The notes beneath the pieces are model-generated. The model did not search any database. It saw nothing but the letters and a program-made list of their open reading frames with translations, and had not been told where the DNA came from. A stretch of 64,000 nucleotides of DNA from Eutypella sp. D-1 (lineage: Eukaryota; Ascomycota; Sordariomycetes; Xylariales; Diatrypaceae): NCBI GenBank assembly GCA_023313575.1, contig JAJTTP010000005.1, positions 2,914,001 through 2,978,000 of the forward strand. The letters are read 5' to 3'. How positions within the stretch are numbered: the first letter of the stretch is position 1; each line of letters begins with the position of its first letter. Made by a program: the position numbers and the translations under genes. Below are positions 11,718 through 22,657 of the stretch, piece by piece.

Positions 11718-12517
11718 GGCTACTCTTGCTACTCCGAGTTAGAAGAAAAGGGGCGAATTAAGTTTTAGTTTACGATGTCGATGTTGCTGCCTCGAACGGA
11801 CAAACCAAAATTGAATCGCCAATGCAGACAGATAGGAGAAGAAGTGGGCGGGAATGGTAGAAGAGAAAAATGTTGATATACCAACTGATAAATGGGCAAT
11901 CAGACGATGTGATGTATGATATAACCTCGGATGGGTGCTTGGCTGTTGGGTTGTTTAAATACGACCCACGGCTGCTTAGAAGGGATGGATGTCTACCTAC
12001 CTAAAGTAAGTATGAAGTACCTCTGAGTACCTAAGTAGGTGCCCGAGAAATGAATATGCTTATATACATCTATACATACGTGTATGTAGGAATTGGTACA
12101 GGTCTGGGGTCAAGATTACTTATCGATAGCAGCAAAGGCAACCTTGAAATAGTAAATGGGTAGAGGGAGGTACCTACCGTAACGCGCCTCGTCTCGTCTC
12201 GTCTCGCTACCCAAGTACCTAGACAGTAATTTTATTTCCCGACGTCACTTTCTTCCGGTTACCACAATAACTATTTTATCGAGCAATAATCAATCCATTG
12301 CAAATTCTCTCTTAATTAACTTTCTTCTTCTTCTTCTTCTTCTTTTTTTTAAAGCAAGATTAAGCAAGCTCCCACCGCATCTCGCATATAGTGACGGGCC
12401 GTGACGGACGTGACGTGACGTGCGCCTTTCTGATCGCATTCGGGAGGGACCTCGGGATTTCGAAGTTCGGAATACGTACGATATACACACAAATACACAA
12501 ATATTCGCGGAGGAGAC
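11718..12517. other. intergenic region between NAS6 and PRP46 (divergent)
   Basis: A shared promoter region with no gene seen. It contains TAGGTA-type motifs near 12000-12030 and a (TTC)n run at about 12322-12342, followed by poly-T, upstream of the PRP46 start. Confidence 0.55.
12322..12342 (+). repeat. (TTC)n microsatellite
   Basis: About seven TTC units, followed by a T-run, form a CT-rich element about 180 bases before the PRP46 ATG. Confidence 0.85.
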
Positions 12518-14419
12518 ATGGAGGTCTCTCAGCAGCATCCAGACCTAAGGTCTCTCGTCCTCGAGAACGCGAAACGATCCAAGTTACTCTTCGGTAGCGC
12601 CACCGGGGAATCTGCTAGGAAGAGACTCAAGTTGGCCGCAGACCCCGTCGAAACCCAAAGAGAAAAGGAGGCTCTCTCTGTGCGATTTCATGCAGAATAT
12701 CAAGATGTACGCGAGCTTCCCGCCGTCTTGGCTCAGAAGCAAGCAAGTGCCATGGGTGCGCGAAAGAAGGGAAAGAAGCCCGCTATTGCCAATGCCACTG
12801 CCACTGCCACTGCCACCTCCGCCGCCGAACAATCGACCGCCCCCGAAAACAAGACACAGAAACTCATCGAAGGCATCCCCGATAAGCCCACAACTTCCGG
12901 CCCTTCATCCGCATCTTCATCCGCATCTGCATCAACAGCGCTCGTGAAGTCGAATAGGCCAGCAGGAATACCCCCGCGACCAGGCGATGCCGCCTCACAG
13001 GCTCTCACCAGTGCCCGCGCTCAAGCCACCCATCAAGTGAAACCTGACTGGCATCCCCCGTGGAAGCTTATGAGAGTCATATCCGGACATCTGGGTTGGG
13101 TGAGGAGTCTTGCTGTCGAGCCCGAGAACCAATGGTTCGCCAGTGGTGCAGGTAAGGAAGCATGCTGTATGCTACATCGGAGCTGGCCAAAAGCTGACTG
13201 GAAATACTAAATCTAGGTGACCGCACGATCAAGATTTGGGATCTCGCCACCGGTAACCTACGCCTAACTCTCACCGGTCATATTTCCACAGTACGAGGGC
13301 TCGCAGGTTAGTACTCTATTCAACGAGATCTCCACCTTCATCTTGACAGTATGCTGATACAATCCCTATATAGTCTCTCCTCGACACCCATATTTATTCT
13401 CTTGTAAGCGCCCCTAGACTTGCCGGGATGCGATGCTAGATGCCTAACATATCGTTCCACAGGTGGCGAAGACAAGATGGTAAAATGCTGGGACCTAGAA
13501 ACAAATAAGGTAGGTTTACCCGTTCCATCCCTCCCTAGCCCTCATCCACACCCCAATCAGGAGCGAGGACCCCTTTTCCCTACAATGCAGTTGCTGACCA
13601 GAATGTGCTTCTAGGTTATACGCCATTATCATGGGCATTTGAGTGGTAAGTAGCCCAGTATATGCTTATGCCGTATAGCATGTTACGCTTCTGCCAGCGT
13701 CGGTGTAGTGTTTGCAGTGCGTGTTGTACTAACAAGGGTCCTTGCTAGGTGTGTATACTTTGGCATTGCACCCAACTTTGGATGTGCTCGTTACCGGTGG
13801 CAGAGACGGTGTAGCTAGAGTATGGGACATGCGAACCCGCAGCAACGTCCATGTTCTATCTGGTCACACTGGCACGGTCGCCGATGTTAAGTGCCAGGAG
13901 GCCGACCCTCAGGTCATCAGCGCTTCGCTCGACAAGACGGTACGGTTATGGGATCTCGCCGCGGGGAAGACCATGGGCGTTCTCACACACCACAAAAAGG
14001 GAGTGCGCGCCCTCGCACTCCATCCCTCTGAGTTCACATTCGCCACCGGAAGTACCGGGAGCATCAAGCAGTGGAAATGTCCCGAGGGGGCCTTCATGGG
14101 CAACTTCGACGGCCACAACGCCATCATCAACACGCTCGCCGTCAACGAAGACGTCATGTTCTCCGGCGGCGACAACGGGTCGATCAGCTTCTGGGACTGG
14201 AAGTCAGGGCACAGGTTCCAGTCTCTGGACTCCATCGCTCAGCCGGGCTCCCTGGATGCCGAGGCCGGCATCATGAGCTCGACCTTTGATCGGACGGGCC
14301 TGCGTCTCATTGTGGGTGAGGCCGACAAGACCATCAAGATCTGGAAGCCCGATGAGAAGGCTACCCCCGAGACGCATCTACTCGAGTGGAAACCCAGCTT
14401 GGCGAGAAGGAAATACTAG
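12518..14419 (+). CDS. PRP46: pre-mRNA-splicing factor Prp46 (PLRG1/PRL1), WD40
   Basis: A WD40 subunit of the Prp19-associated (NineTeen) complex, acting in spliceosome activation in the nucleus. Six exons: 12518-13151, 13217-13306, 13374-13403, 13463-13509, 13615-13645 and 13749-14419. They join in frame to 500 aa. The N-terminal ~175 residues are variable, with Ala/Thr and Ser low complexity around 90-150. The conserved lead-in [20 protein letters not shown] opens a seven-blade propeller with blades ending in WD or similar: [60 protein letters not shown] and [10 protein letters not shown]. The tail ends KPSLARRKY. Exons 3, 4 and 5 are 30, 47 and 31 nt. It converges on ORC1, with 215 bases between the stops. 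Confidence 0.95.
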
Positions 14420-14634
14420 GATGTGCTTTTATATTAGGCTACGAATAGGATGAAACATGTGTATATCTTGTTTATCCACCGGGACCTTCGATTTTCGCAC
14501 CCGATGCCACTAGATAGAGGCTGCATAATGAACACAAGCTCCCCGATAATGTGGATTTATTTATCTATGAAGAGCTGCCTGACCAAATCGTGGTGCTCTC
14601 GGTGAATCTTATCTCTATACATAGCTAGGCGTAA

Positions 14635-17025
14635 TCAAAATGCTATACCCAAAGCCTTGATCTCGGGATCGTCCCGGAATGCCAGCTTCACCTCCTCGTC
14701 GCCGACGGCGAGCCTCATCTTGCTGGGGCGTTCGGCCCGCAGACCCTCCAGGAATATTATCCCGGCACCCGTCAAATCCACGGTCGCCGCACCGACGCCG
14801 GGGATCCTGGCGGATCGCATGTCACGTCTCCGCAGACCGGCCTCATCTATCTGAGTGGTCCGGGCTGCTCTGCCTTTGAGGAGGCCAACCTGATGACTCC
14901 CGGCGCTGATGACGAGTGCCCGCTTCATCTCTTCCACCACGTCTCCGTATGTGGTGTCCGGGACTCCTGTTCGTTCGTTTCGCACGAGCAGGGATGCGAG
15001 AACGAGCTTAGAGGCGAACGGTAGGGCACGTAGGTATTGTTGTAACGGACTCGTTGTCGCCTCGTTGATCGCACGTTTTACCGTGGCTATGGTGACCTTG
15101 CCCTTGGCGCTCTTGGACCTGTCTGCCTCGCCCGTCTTCGCCTTTGCCCTCTTGCTAGGCGTCCCGGGGCCGGCGTCCCCCGCGCCCTTGACTTCGGCTT
15201 CCGCCAGCTCTACAGCTCGCCTACATATGTCGAGGGCTCGCCGCGCATCGCCGCTCACGGCGGCGACCTTACGGCTCGCGAACTGCACGGCGTCCGGCTC
15301 GACGACGGTGCCGGGAACGCCCTGGAGCCGCGACTGTATGATCTTCATGAGCTGCTCATGGTTATAGCCTGGGAACGTGATGCGGGTGAGTCCGAGGCGA
15401 CTGCTGATCTTATTGCTCAGGGTTCTCTCAGGCAAATCCATTGTGTTAGCCACGGCGAGCACGATGAGCCGTGAGTGCCGCAGACCGGGCCAGTTGAAAA
15501 AGTTGTACATGACGCTCTGGTTTTTGGTCACGAGCTGGTCGAGTTCATCCATCAGGACGACGCAGGGCACTCGCCGGGGACTCGGGTTGCTGAACTCTCG
15601 TTCGAGCAGGTCCAAGGCCTGGCTGGGGCTTACCCTCTGGTCCTTCAATGCCTCCCATAGCATGGAGTAGGACTGATGGGGGTCAGTAATTTTCATGCCG
15701 TTGATCTCGACAAATATAAAGTCATCGAGCTCGTCAGACTGCACAGCTTCGTCTAATTTTGATACCACTTCTCTAACAGTCGCCGTCTTTCCGGTCCCGG
15801 GGGTGCCCGAGATATAGATACAGGCACCAGAGCCATCGGTAATCGCTGCCTCAAGATGGGAGTATACCAGGGAGAACTCGGATTCTCTACATGGAAGACT
15901 TGACGGCACTGAGGCAACATGCAACTGGGCCCTGGCAATTTGAAATGGCGAGGACTGGTGGTGACTAGGAGAGAGTGTCCGCATAGCTAGAGGTGTGAAT
16001 TCCAGTGCCTTTTTCATTATAACCCTACAGATATGAAAAAACCAGATTAGTACAGAGCAGCACACATAGGCGTAGTAGAAATATGCACGTACCTGCGACT
16101 AGAAGGGGTAGTGATGCGAGAGGTTTTCTGTTTCTTCCTCGGGGTGACGGCCGTCGGCCGTGTAGTCGCATCAGGAAAATCATCGTCGTCATTAGCATCA
16201 TGATGGTCGGCTTCATATGCCGACTCTGTAGGGTCGTCATCGCGTTTGGTTCGTCTTCTAGTCGACTGGGTCCCTCTTTTCACAGATTCGATCAACTCAA
16301 AGACGTCTTGTTCCTTTCCGTGGTACACATCTTCCCAGACAAACTCAGGGGTGTAGGTTGCTGTTCTCGTATTGCAGCCCCTCCTACACACGAAGGTTTT
16401 GTTGTATCCAGGAGAGCTCCGGGGAATTTTACCAGTTGGATACTTCTGGGAAAATCTCTCAGGGGACATGATAGTCGCCTTGCCATTGATAGAAGCTATA
16501 GGGTTGATATCAGCGGATGGCGTGATGTAAAGCTCATTCTAGATGAAAAATCAAGATAGTCAGTATTAGCGGCTGAGCAACACAAATTGGCCAGAATCTG
16601 CAGAATCCATATGGGCAACCTACCCATGTATAGTCGGACCTCTTTCGAACACGATTCCGAATCTCTTTTTCGGTAGAAAACCATTGGAAGCTGGCGGCCT
16701 TTTCACCATCCTCGTCACTATCCAGGAATTCAGTGATGATGGCAACCCATGCTTCGTTAGATCCATCAGCTTTAAGAAGCACACAATCGCCAAGGTGGCA
16801 TTTAAATGTGCCCATGCGTGCACCAATTATCCTAGGTGGCGCATCGTCCCTTTTCCTTTTCCCCTTCCCTGACCTTGCGGAGGTTGAAGCGGGGGATTCC
16901 GACCGAGACTCCGTAGAAGAGGCATAGATCCATTCCCAGGGATGATCATCCACGCCCAATTCATCGTCGGAATCATCCCTCATGACACCTAAACGACCTC
17001 TCGTGGACCTCTTCAACGGAGGCAT
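14635..17025 (-). CDS. ORC1: origin recognition complex subunit 1 (BAH + AAA+ ATPase)
   Basis: The largest ORC subunit; it binds replication origins and loads Cdc6 and MCM in the nucleus. Three exons (17025-16624, 16538-16093, 16024-14635) close in frame to 745 aa. A BAH domain (about residues 70-215) begins MGTFKCHLGDCVLLKAD and ends with the FVCRRGCNTRTATYTPEFVW region. A basic, acidic linker (about 215-320) follows. The AAA+ core has Walker A GTPGTGKT (356-363), Walker B VVLMDE (438-443), sensor 1 AVANTMD (473-479), the Arg-rich SSRLGLTRITFPGY segment and sensor 2 SGDARRALDICRRA (540-553). A winged-helix region forms the last ~120 residues. I chose the Met at 17025 (MPPLKRSTRGRLG). An in-frame Met at 17058 would add 11 residues. 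Confidence 0.95.
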
Positions 17026-17658
17026 TGTCTCGTGGGTGTGTATGGACACCCTGATCACGCTTGCGCGATTCGATGTATGTATGGCCGTGATCGATTAATT
17101 GTAGAGATGAGGTGGGCATATAATAGTAGCAAGTGTGATGTGAATGTTATACAGGTCAGGTCTGAATGGGATTAATGGGGAAGAGAAAAGGAGCCGATAC
17201 TTTAGAGTGAGTGTTGTCTAGCCGGAGCTCTATGGAATTGGATATGGAATTGGATATGGAATTGAGTGTTAATTAATTGATGATAAGAGGTCGCGTTACC
17301 GCGTCGTCGTTGCTAGTCACTTGGTACCGGTAGATACCCAGGTACGAAGTACTGGGGACAGGACGGGAATCTTGACTTACATAAGTACCTAGGTACCACA
17401 AGCCCCACTCATCGCGAATTCACGTGATCCCAAAAGCCCCTATTCAGTACCTACATATGTACCTAGGTAGGTAACCTTCTATCCTATCATTTTGTGATAC
17501 ATACCTGATATATAATAGAGGTTTACAGCTTCTGTAGGTGCTTAGCCTGAGCTATAAACCTTGGGAATGTCGAGCTTAAGTACGAAGTAGACAACGTGGG
17601 CAATATAAATGCGCAATGCAAAGATACCACTACCTGCACTACCAGATACTTACTTGAG
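17026..17658. other. ORC1 upstream region
   Basis: No gene seen. It contains a short tandem GGATATGGAATT-like repeat at about 17230-17265 and CCTAGGTA motifs at 17388 and 17462. Confidence 0.5.
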
Positions 17659-18009
17659 CTACACGCCTACATTGTCATGATACTCGTAAACTCGCTTGTG
17701 GTCATCGAAAAAATGCCGACGGATCCAGTGGATTTGGTCTACTGGTATTTCCATGTATGAACGGACCCAAGTCGTATTCGGTCGGTAGGGCGGCAGGTAG
17801 ATCACGATCTCTAAGTCGACTGGCTGACCTAACTTTCTCTTCTTCTGATTGCCGTGAACGACGACGAGTTCGTCGTCATCAACAACATCTTGCTCGTTAT
17901 CCTCGCCGTGCCCGATGTCATCGTCACGCGCGAGAGCGATCTGCTTCTGACAGCGAGTCTTCAGGCTTGTCGTTGCTGGAGTCATTTTAGTCTTGGCCTG
18001 AGGACGCAC
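17659..18009 (-). CDS. hypothetical small protein (weakly supported)
   Basis: A single-exon ORF of 116 aa starting MRPQAKTKMTPATT. It has a Lys/Arg-rich start, an acidic middle (DDDIGHGEDNEQDVVDDDEL) and a C-terminal half that looks folded, with VDLEIVIYLPPYRPNTTWVR, then IPVDQIHWIRRHFFDDHK. The ordered aromatic and hydrophobic spacing is more protein-like than the shadow ORFs around it, which is the only support. I do not recognise a family. It could be the last exon of a longer gene, or spurious. Confidence 0.35.
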   Translation of the reverse strand: MRPQAKTKMTPATTSLKTRCQKQIALARDDDIGHGEDNEQDVVDDDELVVVHGNQKKRKLGQPVDLEIVIYLPPYRPNTTWVRSYMEIPVDQIHWIRRHFFDDHKRVYEYHDNVGV

Positions 18010-18797
18010 GTATATATTTGCTCTAAGGTACCTAGGTAGGTATTTAAGATATGTACCTACTGGGTTGAGCCAAAAATTGGATACAGTTGAATACCGTGCA
18101 AATGCCTAGGTCCTATGCAGTACCTCCTGAGCCAGCCCCTGCAGGCAATACCTAGGTACCTTAGGCGATGACCTGGAACCTTGAACTGCCTAAGTACCTA
18201 GTATGTCACTCAACCAGCTCCTTCCTATCCCTTCACTTTCAAGGATGAAGGAACGTTCGAGCTCTATAAAGTATACCTAGGTATGTTTTGTGGATAGGTA
18301 CCTATATCTTCGCTTACCCACGTCGTGCTGACCTATCAAGTATCTACTTAGGTATCTATAGGTATCCCCAGGCAAGGCTTTAATACCCTAACTGAGGTCG
18401 GTTAATAATCAAAGATGCTGTCAACAGTATATATGAGATAGCAAAGATAGCGAGAGAAACCCAAAATGGCAATATGATACCTAAGTCTACCCCAGTATGA
18501 ACCAACTCAAGTTGACATCCTGATATATAACCGGGTTTCATTCAGTTCATCCTTTTGCCTTCAACATTTCAATCATTCTTTTCGTATACGTGACAGCCCA
18601 ATTTTATCAGCACCGCCATAAAGATATTATTGTGCTAAAACACACACGTAACGCGGTTGTTACATGATGGAGGGGGATCTCATTTCCTTGTGAGCGAGTT
18701 TACGCAAGAATTCACAGGCGGCCCAAAATTTAAGTGATCATAACATCCTGACTATCCATCTTACAGCGATCCCGTTGATCAATTCAACATCGTTGAG
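18010..18797. other. intergenic region rich in CCTAGGTA motifs
   Basis: Between the small ORF and the 540-aa gene. The CCTAGG core occurs at about 18031, 18105, 18151 and 18276, within many TAGGTA variants. No gene seen. Confidence 0.55.
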
Positions 18798-20522
18798 ATG
18801 TCGTCCAGCACTACCGGGGGCCAATCCAGGCGCCAGCTACCTTCCACCGATGATCTCCCGTTGAACCGCTCTTTGGATTGTTTAGCTCCTGACATAGAGT
18901 CAACGGCCGAGAACACTACCCAAACGAGCCACTCCGCAGTCTCAGCTGCCCCACAACCAGTGAGGAATGTGCCGACTCAGCTGAGCTTTCCCACTGACTG
19001 GACATTCCCCGGCAGGGCTCTACAGGGTCAAGACAGCATCGTTTCTGGCCGAGGCAGCACTCAACGACGTCCTGTGATAGCCAATTTCATCGTTTCTGAT
19101 ATAGACGGGCCTTCTCACGAAATCATAGAGGCTATCTATCAAGAACTAGCCCCTAAGGCAGGAAGTGGTGTCCTCGAGGTTCGAGGGGACGCTCCCTACA
19201 CTTACATACACATCGAGACTGGCAGTGAGAATGAGACTCAATTCCTTGTACACGCCGCCCGGGATCTAGCTGATGATCTCATCTCGGACAAGGCCGCTGA
19301 TGCGACGGCCCTGTTCCAGGAACCACCACCCGGGCCCGAAGAAAATTTTCAGGTTGTCTTCGACGTCCAGAAATCTGGCGCGAGACCTAAGTTAGTGTCT
19401 ATCCCTGCCAAAGTACCAGAAGCCTCTGATGGGGCGGTAGATTATGTAGCACAACTTAGCCGCGCCGTCTACCGAAGCTTGAAGAGAGCTGTACGACAGC
19501 AGTTGGCTCTCGTCGTGAGCGTAAAGTTTGGACACTTCATCCTCCAATCTTATCCCCAGGATCGGCAGGCCCTTGACTATCAACTCTTCAGAACTATGGT
19601 CGATGGTCCGAGGGCGTCCGGGTATTTCAAGGCCGAGTATGTGATGGGAGCAACTAGCGTTTGAGAAACAGACTAACGGGTTCAGTAGAGTATCTGACGC
19701 GCATATGGCGAAAAGGATTCTAGAGAGAATTCAGAAGGGCGATGGGCCCCTGCTGCCTATGAATAGCCAGGCAAGTTCGGCTGCTGAGGTCATGCCGGTC
19801 TACATGTTCGAAGCGCAATGGGACCAGGGCAGGGTGGAAGCCGACATAGAGGCGATACCCAACTCCGAGAGCCCAGCTACCGGAAACTCGCGATATAGAG
19901 TAGCTAGGACAAGAACATTTCCAGAAAGACCTAATCAACCTGAGATCAGTCTCACCGTTTTCAGCCTAGGCAGGTAAGGGTTGAATAGCCATGAGTACAC
20001 AGGAGAAATGCTAAAGATATGTTTAGGGAATTCGATTGGATAATAGAGGCCTCAAGGGAGGACACCCTGGCCGGTGCCTCAGCTGCCGTAAACCAATTCA
20101 TAATATCGGCTGATGTCCGTATGCAAGGCCGTAACTTTGAATGCTGGCCAACGATTACGCTTAAGAGCAATCACGTGATAGGGAAGGCACTGACAGGCAT
20201 CACTATCAAGAGCCTTTACCAATTCAGGTGGAAGACTACGCCTTACATTGTCGAGATGACTGTCAATCGCCGGTGGGCATGCATAAAAGACATGAAGAAT
20301 GAACCAGATGTTGACTTTGGTATCACCGTGTATGGAGAGAATTGGAATCAGGGGTCTCAGTCCGTCGCTCAACCCACCGGAAACGCGTGGGGTGATGAGC
20401 TTGAATTACTATTCAGCGATGAAGAAACCGCGACGGCAGCGGGTGATGAGAGGGTCCGGCGGTTCGTGGGCATTATCCAGGGAGTGCGAGACGCGATTGA
20501 CACGGTCCAAGACGAAGCATGA
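18798..20522 (+). CDS. uncharacterised fungal protein, 540 aa
   Basis: Three exons (18798-19636, 19686-19973, 20027-20522) join in frame to 540 aa. Introns are short (49 and 53 bases): GTATGT to TTCAG and GTAAGG to TTTAG. The first ~90 residues are Ser/Thr/Pro-rich and probably disordered. From about 95 onward the protein looks folded, with VIANFIVSDIDGPSHEIIEA, then RQQLALVVSVKFGHFILQSY, GNSRYRVARTRTFPERPNQP, FDWIIEASREDTLAGASAAV and YQFRWKTTPYIVEMTVNRRW. No signal peptide, membrane segment or catalytic motif is evident. The layout (disordered head, mixed alpha/beta body) recalls fungus-specific DUF proteins with KH-like folds, but I cannot name one. Its gene-dense setting among housekeeping genes suggests a conserved cellular role; that is inference. 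Confidence 0.8.
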
Positions 20523-20829
20523 AAGAATGCCCTCGGGCAACAACGTCATCCATTTCCTAACATTACCCAACAGGTGCTATGTACCACTTAGAATTGAGGC
20601 CGGACACTGTGTGGCTACAAACCACAAATTCAGTCACAGTCGTTACTGGGAAACCGGCGATGGTCACACCCGAATCCATGGACTGCAGGCTGGACGATAG
20701 TCTTCTTCCAGCCTGCCGTGCTTGATTTTCCCCTGTATCCGAGGATTCTCATGAATGAGTCCAGGACACAACCACGACTCCCTGTAAAGATATAGATATG
20801 ATAATGCCAGGGCGGCACCTTTTTTTGTT

Positions 20830-20844
20830 GGGGGGGGGGGGGGG
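20830..20844. repeat. homopolymer run of 15 G
   Basis: A poly-G run preceded by poly-T, in the 3' spacer between the 540-aa gene and PFD5. Confidence 0.85.
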
Positions 20845-20914
20845 ACGCTCGGCCTTGAGGGAGGCGTAGGGGGCCCCGATATATCGGGAGATAGTTGGGA
20901 GAGATGTCGTTTAG

Positions 20915-21770
20915 TTAGGCTGGTGGATTCTGCGGGGTGGCGAGCTTTTGCCTCAGTACTAGAGCAGGGTTCAAAGGTCAGTCTGCGTCTAATTATAGCA
21001 ATGGCAAATCACCAAAGACATAAAAAATCGAGTCCGGCAATTGGAGCAATTGGAGTATATGAGAGACACTGTCGTCTTACCTTCTTCCACAACCCGAAGG
21101 TTATTTGACTTGGTCTGCACGATTGCCTCGAGCTCTTTGATACTTCCACCGATCTCCCCGACCTTATTCTCGTAGAACTGGGCAGCCGATTTTACTTCCT
21201 GGTGTGTGCTCCATTAGTATATCTGTACATCCATGGAAAGGAGACGGTAACTACCTTTTCAACGTAAAAGCCAGTGCCGACATCGACGATGACGTGAGAA
21301 GAGCCAGTGAGATTTCCACGGACGTAGAGGGAGTTCGTCAAGGGTACCAGAATGGGCTTATTCTCTAATGGATTTGTAATACTCATAATACTCATGGTCA
21401 GACGAGACGGTCAGACGAGACGGTCAGACGAGATGATCAGAGGATGGTGGGTGAATGAATGGCAGGTGGGAAAAGAAAATATCTCCTTGCTCACCCTGGA
21501 GAGCTGGGGATTGCCCGCCCTGGACACATCGTAGACATTCGCGGAACTTGGACTGGGCGGCGTGGAGTTGTGTGAAGGAAGAGGTCAGGTGCTCAAGTTC
21601 CTCGTCGAGCTGCTTCTTGACCTGGGTAAGCTGCTGCGCGTTGAGGCTGTCGAGGTTGACTATTTTTTTTTTATCGGTGATGGAGAGTAAGTAAATCGAC
21701 CCGAGGTAAAAGATTAAAAGGATTCTGGTGAAGGTATTAACGCACCAGATTCACCGGTACCGCTCGCCAT
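20915..21770 (-). CDS. PFD5: prefoldin subunit 5
   Basis: Alpha-class subunit of the prefoldin (GimC) hexamer, the cytosolic co-chaperone for actin and tubulin folding. Five exons: 21770-21746, 21659-21495, 21364-21255, 21198-21081 and 20958-20915. They close in frame to 153 aa (human PFDN5 has 154). The N-terminal helix contains [20 protein letters not shown]. The double beta-hairpin core reads [20 protein letters not shown], then [16 protein letters not shown]. The C-terminal helix runs [20 protein letters not shown] and ends [11 protein letters not shown]. The first intron follows only eight codons. Intron 2 carries a 13-bp tandem repeat. With PFD1 in the same window, two of the six subunits lie within 17 kb, but on separate, unlinked transcripts. 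Confidence 0.94.
21396..21434 (+). repeat. 13-bp tandem repeat inside PFD5 intron 2
   Basis: Three units of GGTCAGACGAGAC, the last ending in T, followed by a partial variant. On the transcribed strand they lie about 30-70 bases upstream of the intron's 3' splice site. Confidence 0.9.
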
Positions 21771-22657
21771 GATCGTTGTCGGTGTTGCGTAGGTGTGCTC
21801 TGCTTCCAGTGGTGAGAGTGGCAAGAGTGACGATAGTTTGGATACGTAAGTAACCTCCCTACCTACTTTGATTGTTACTTAAACGCATATTTTAGCTGCC
21901 GCCGACCCCCCGCGCCGTCTACTTCGAAGGGCAAGCAAGCTGGCAAGGTTAACGCGGCGGTTAGTGGGTAGGTGGGGTAGGTGGATAGCTGGTCTGGGTA
22001 CCTACCTAGATACCTAGGTAGGTATTTAACCTGCTTTACTTCATACCTACCCCGCATCACTCACTTTTACTGGCTATCTGCAACCAGCTGCAAGCATGTA
22101 AAAGCTGGATGTATGTATATATGCAGCTATATGCATTTATATTTTTGATATGGCATATGCTGTCTGACTTGTTGGTCACCGAAACTTTCGTCTGTTTCCC
22201 ACCTAGAGCTTCTACAGTTTTATTTACACACGTGATCAATTTCCCAATTTACTGACATATATACATTAAGGCTTATTTTCCTTTCTTTTCACTCAGTCCT
22301 GAGCAAATATTCGCAGCCAATGGGTTTAACCAACACATATCGCGTCCACTGTCATGCGTCTCTAGGATACGTAACTGCCTGCCATATGTAACAAGAGGTG
22401 GCAACTTCCGCCCGACATCAGATCAATCGTCCTTTGTGCAATTGAATTCCAGTGTCGTTATCATATCCCGTAATACGTATACACACATGGAGGTGTGATC
22501 AAAAAAAGAGGGGGGGGGTTCGAAGGGTAAATCACATTGGCACCTTCGGTGGTGACCGTGGTGGCCATAGTGGCCAAGGAAAAGAGACGGGGAGAGAGAG
22601 AACAGGAAAGCAAAATCAATACGCCAATGCCATGGTGGGTATCATGGAAACGAAGAC
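21771..22657. other. intergenic region, PFD5 promoter
   Basis: No gene seen. TAGGTAGG-type motifs lie at about 21965-22030. The remainder is the downstream region of the coiled-coil gene. Confidence 0.55.

Noticed and set aside
18010..18400. TAGGTA-rich stretches as interstitial telomere repeats
   Set aside because: The fungal telomere unit is TTAGGG in direct tandem. These are palindromic CCTAGG cores, not tandem TTAGGG.
7517..20844. Poly-C (7517) and poly-G (20830) runs as functional signals
   Set aside because: Single homopolymers with no conserved context; they could be ordinary slippage or sequence-length error.
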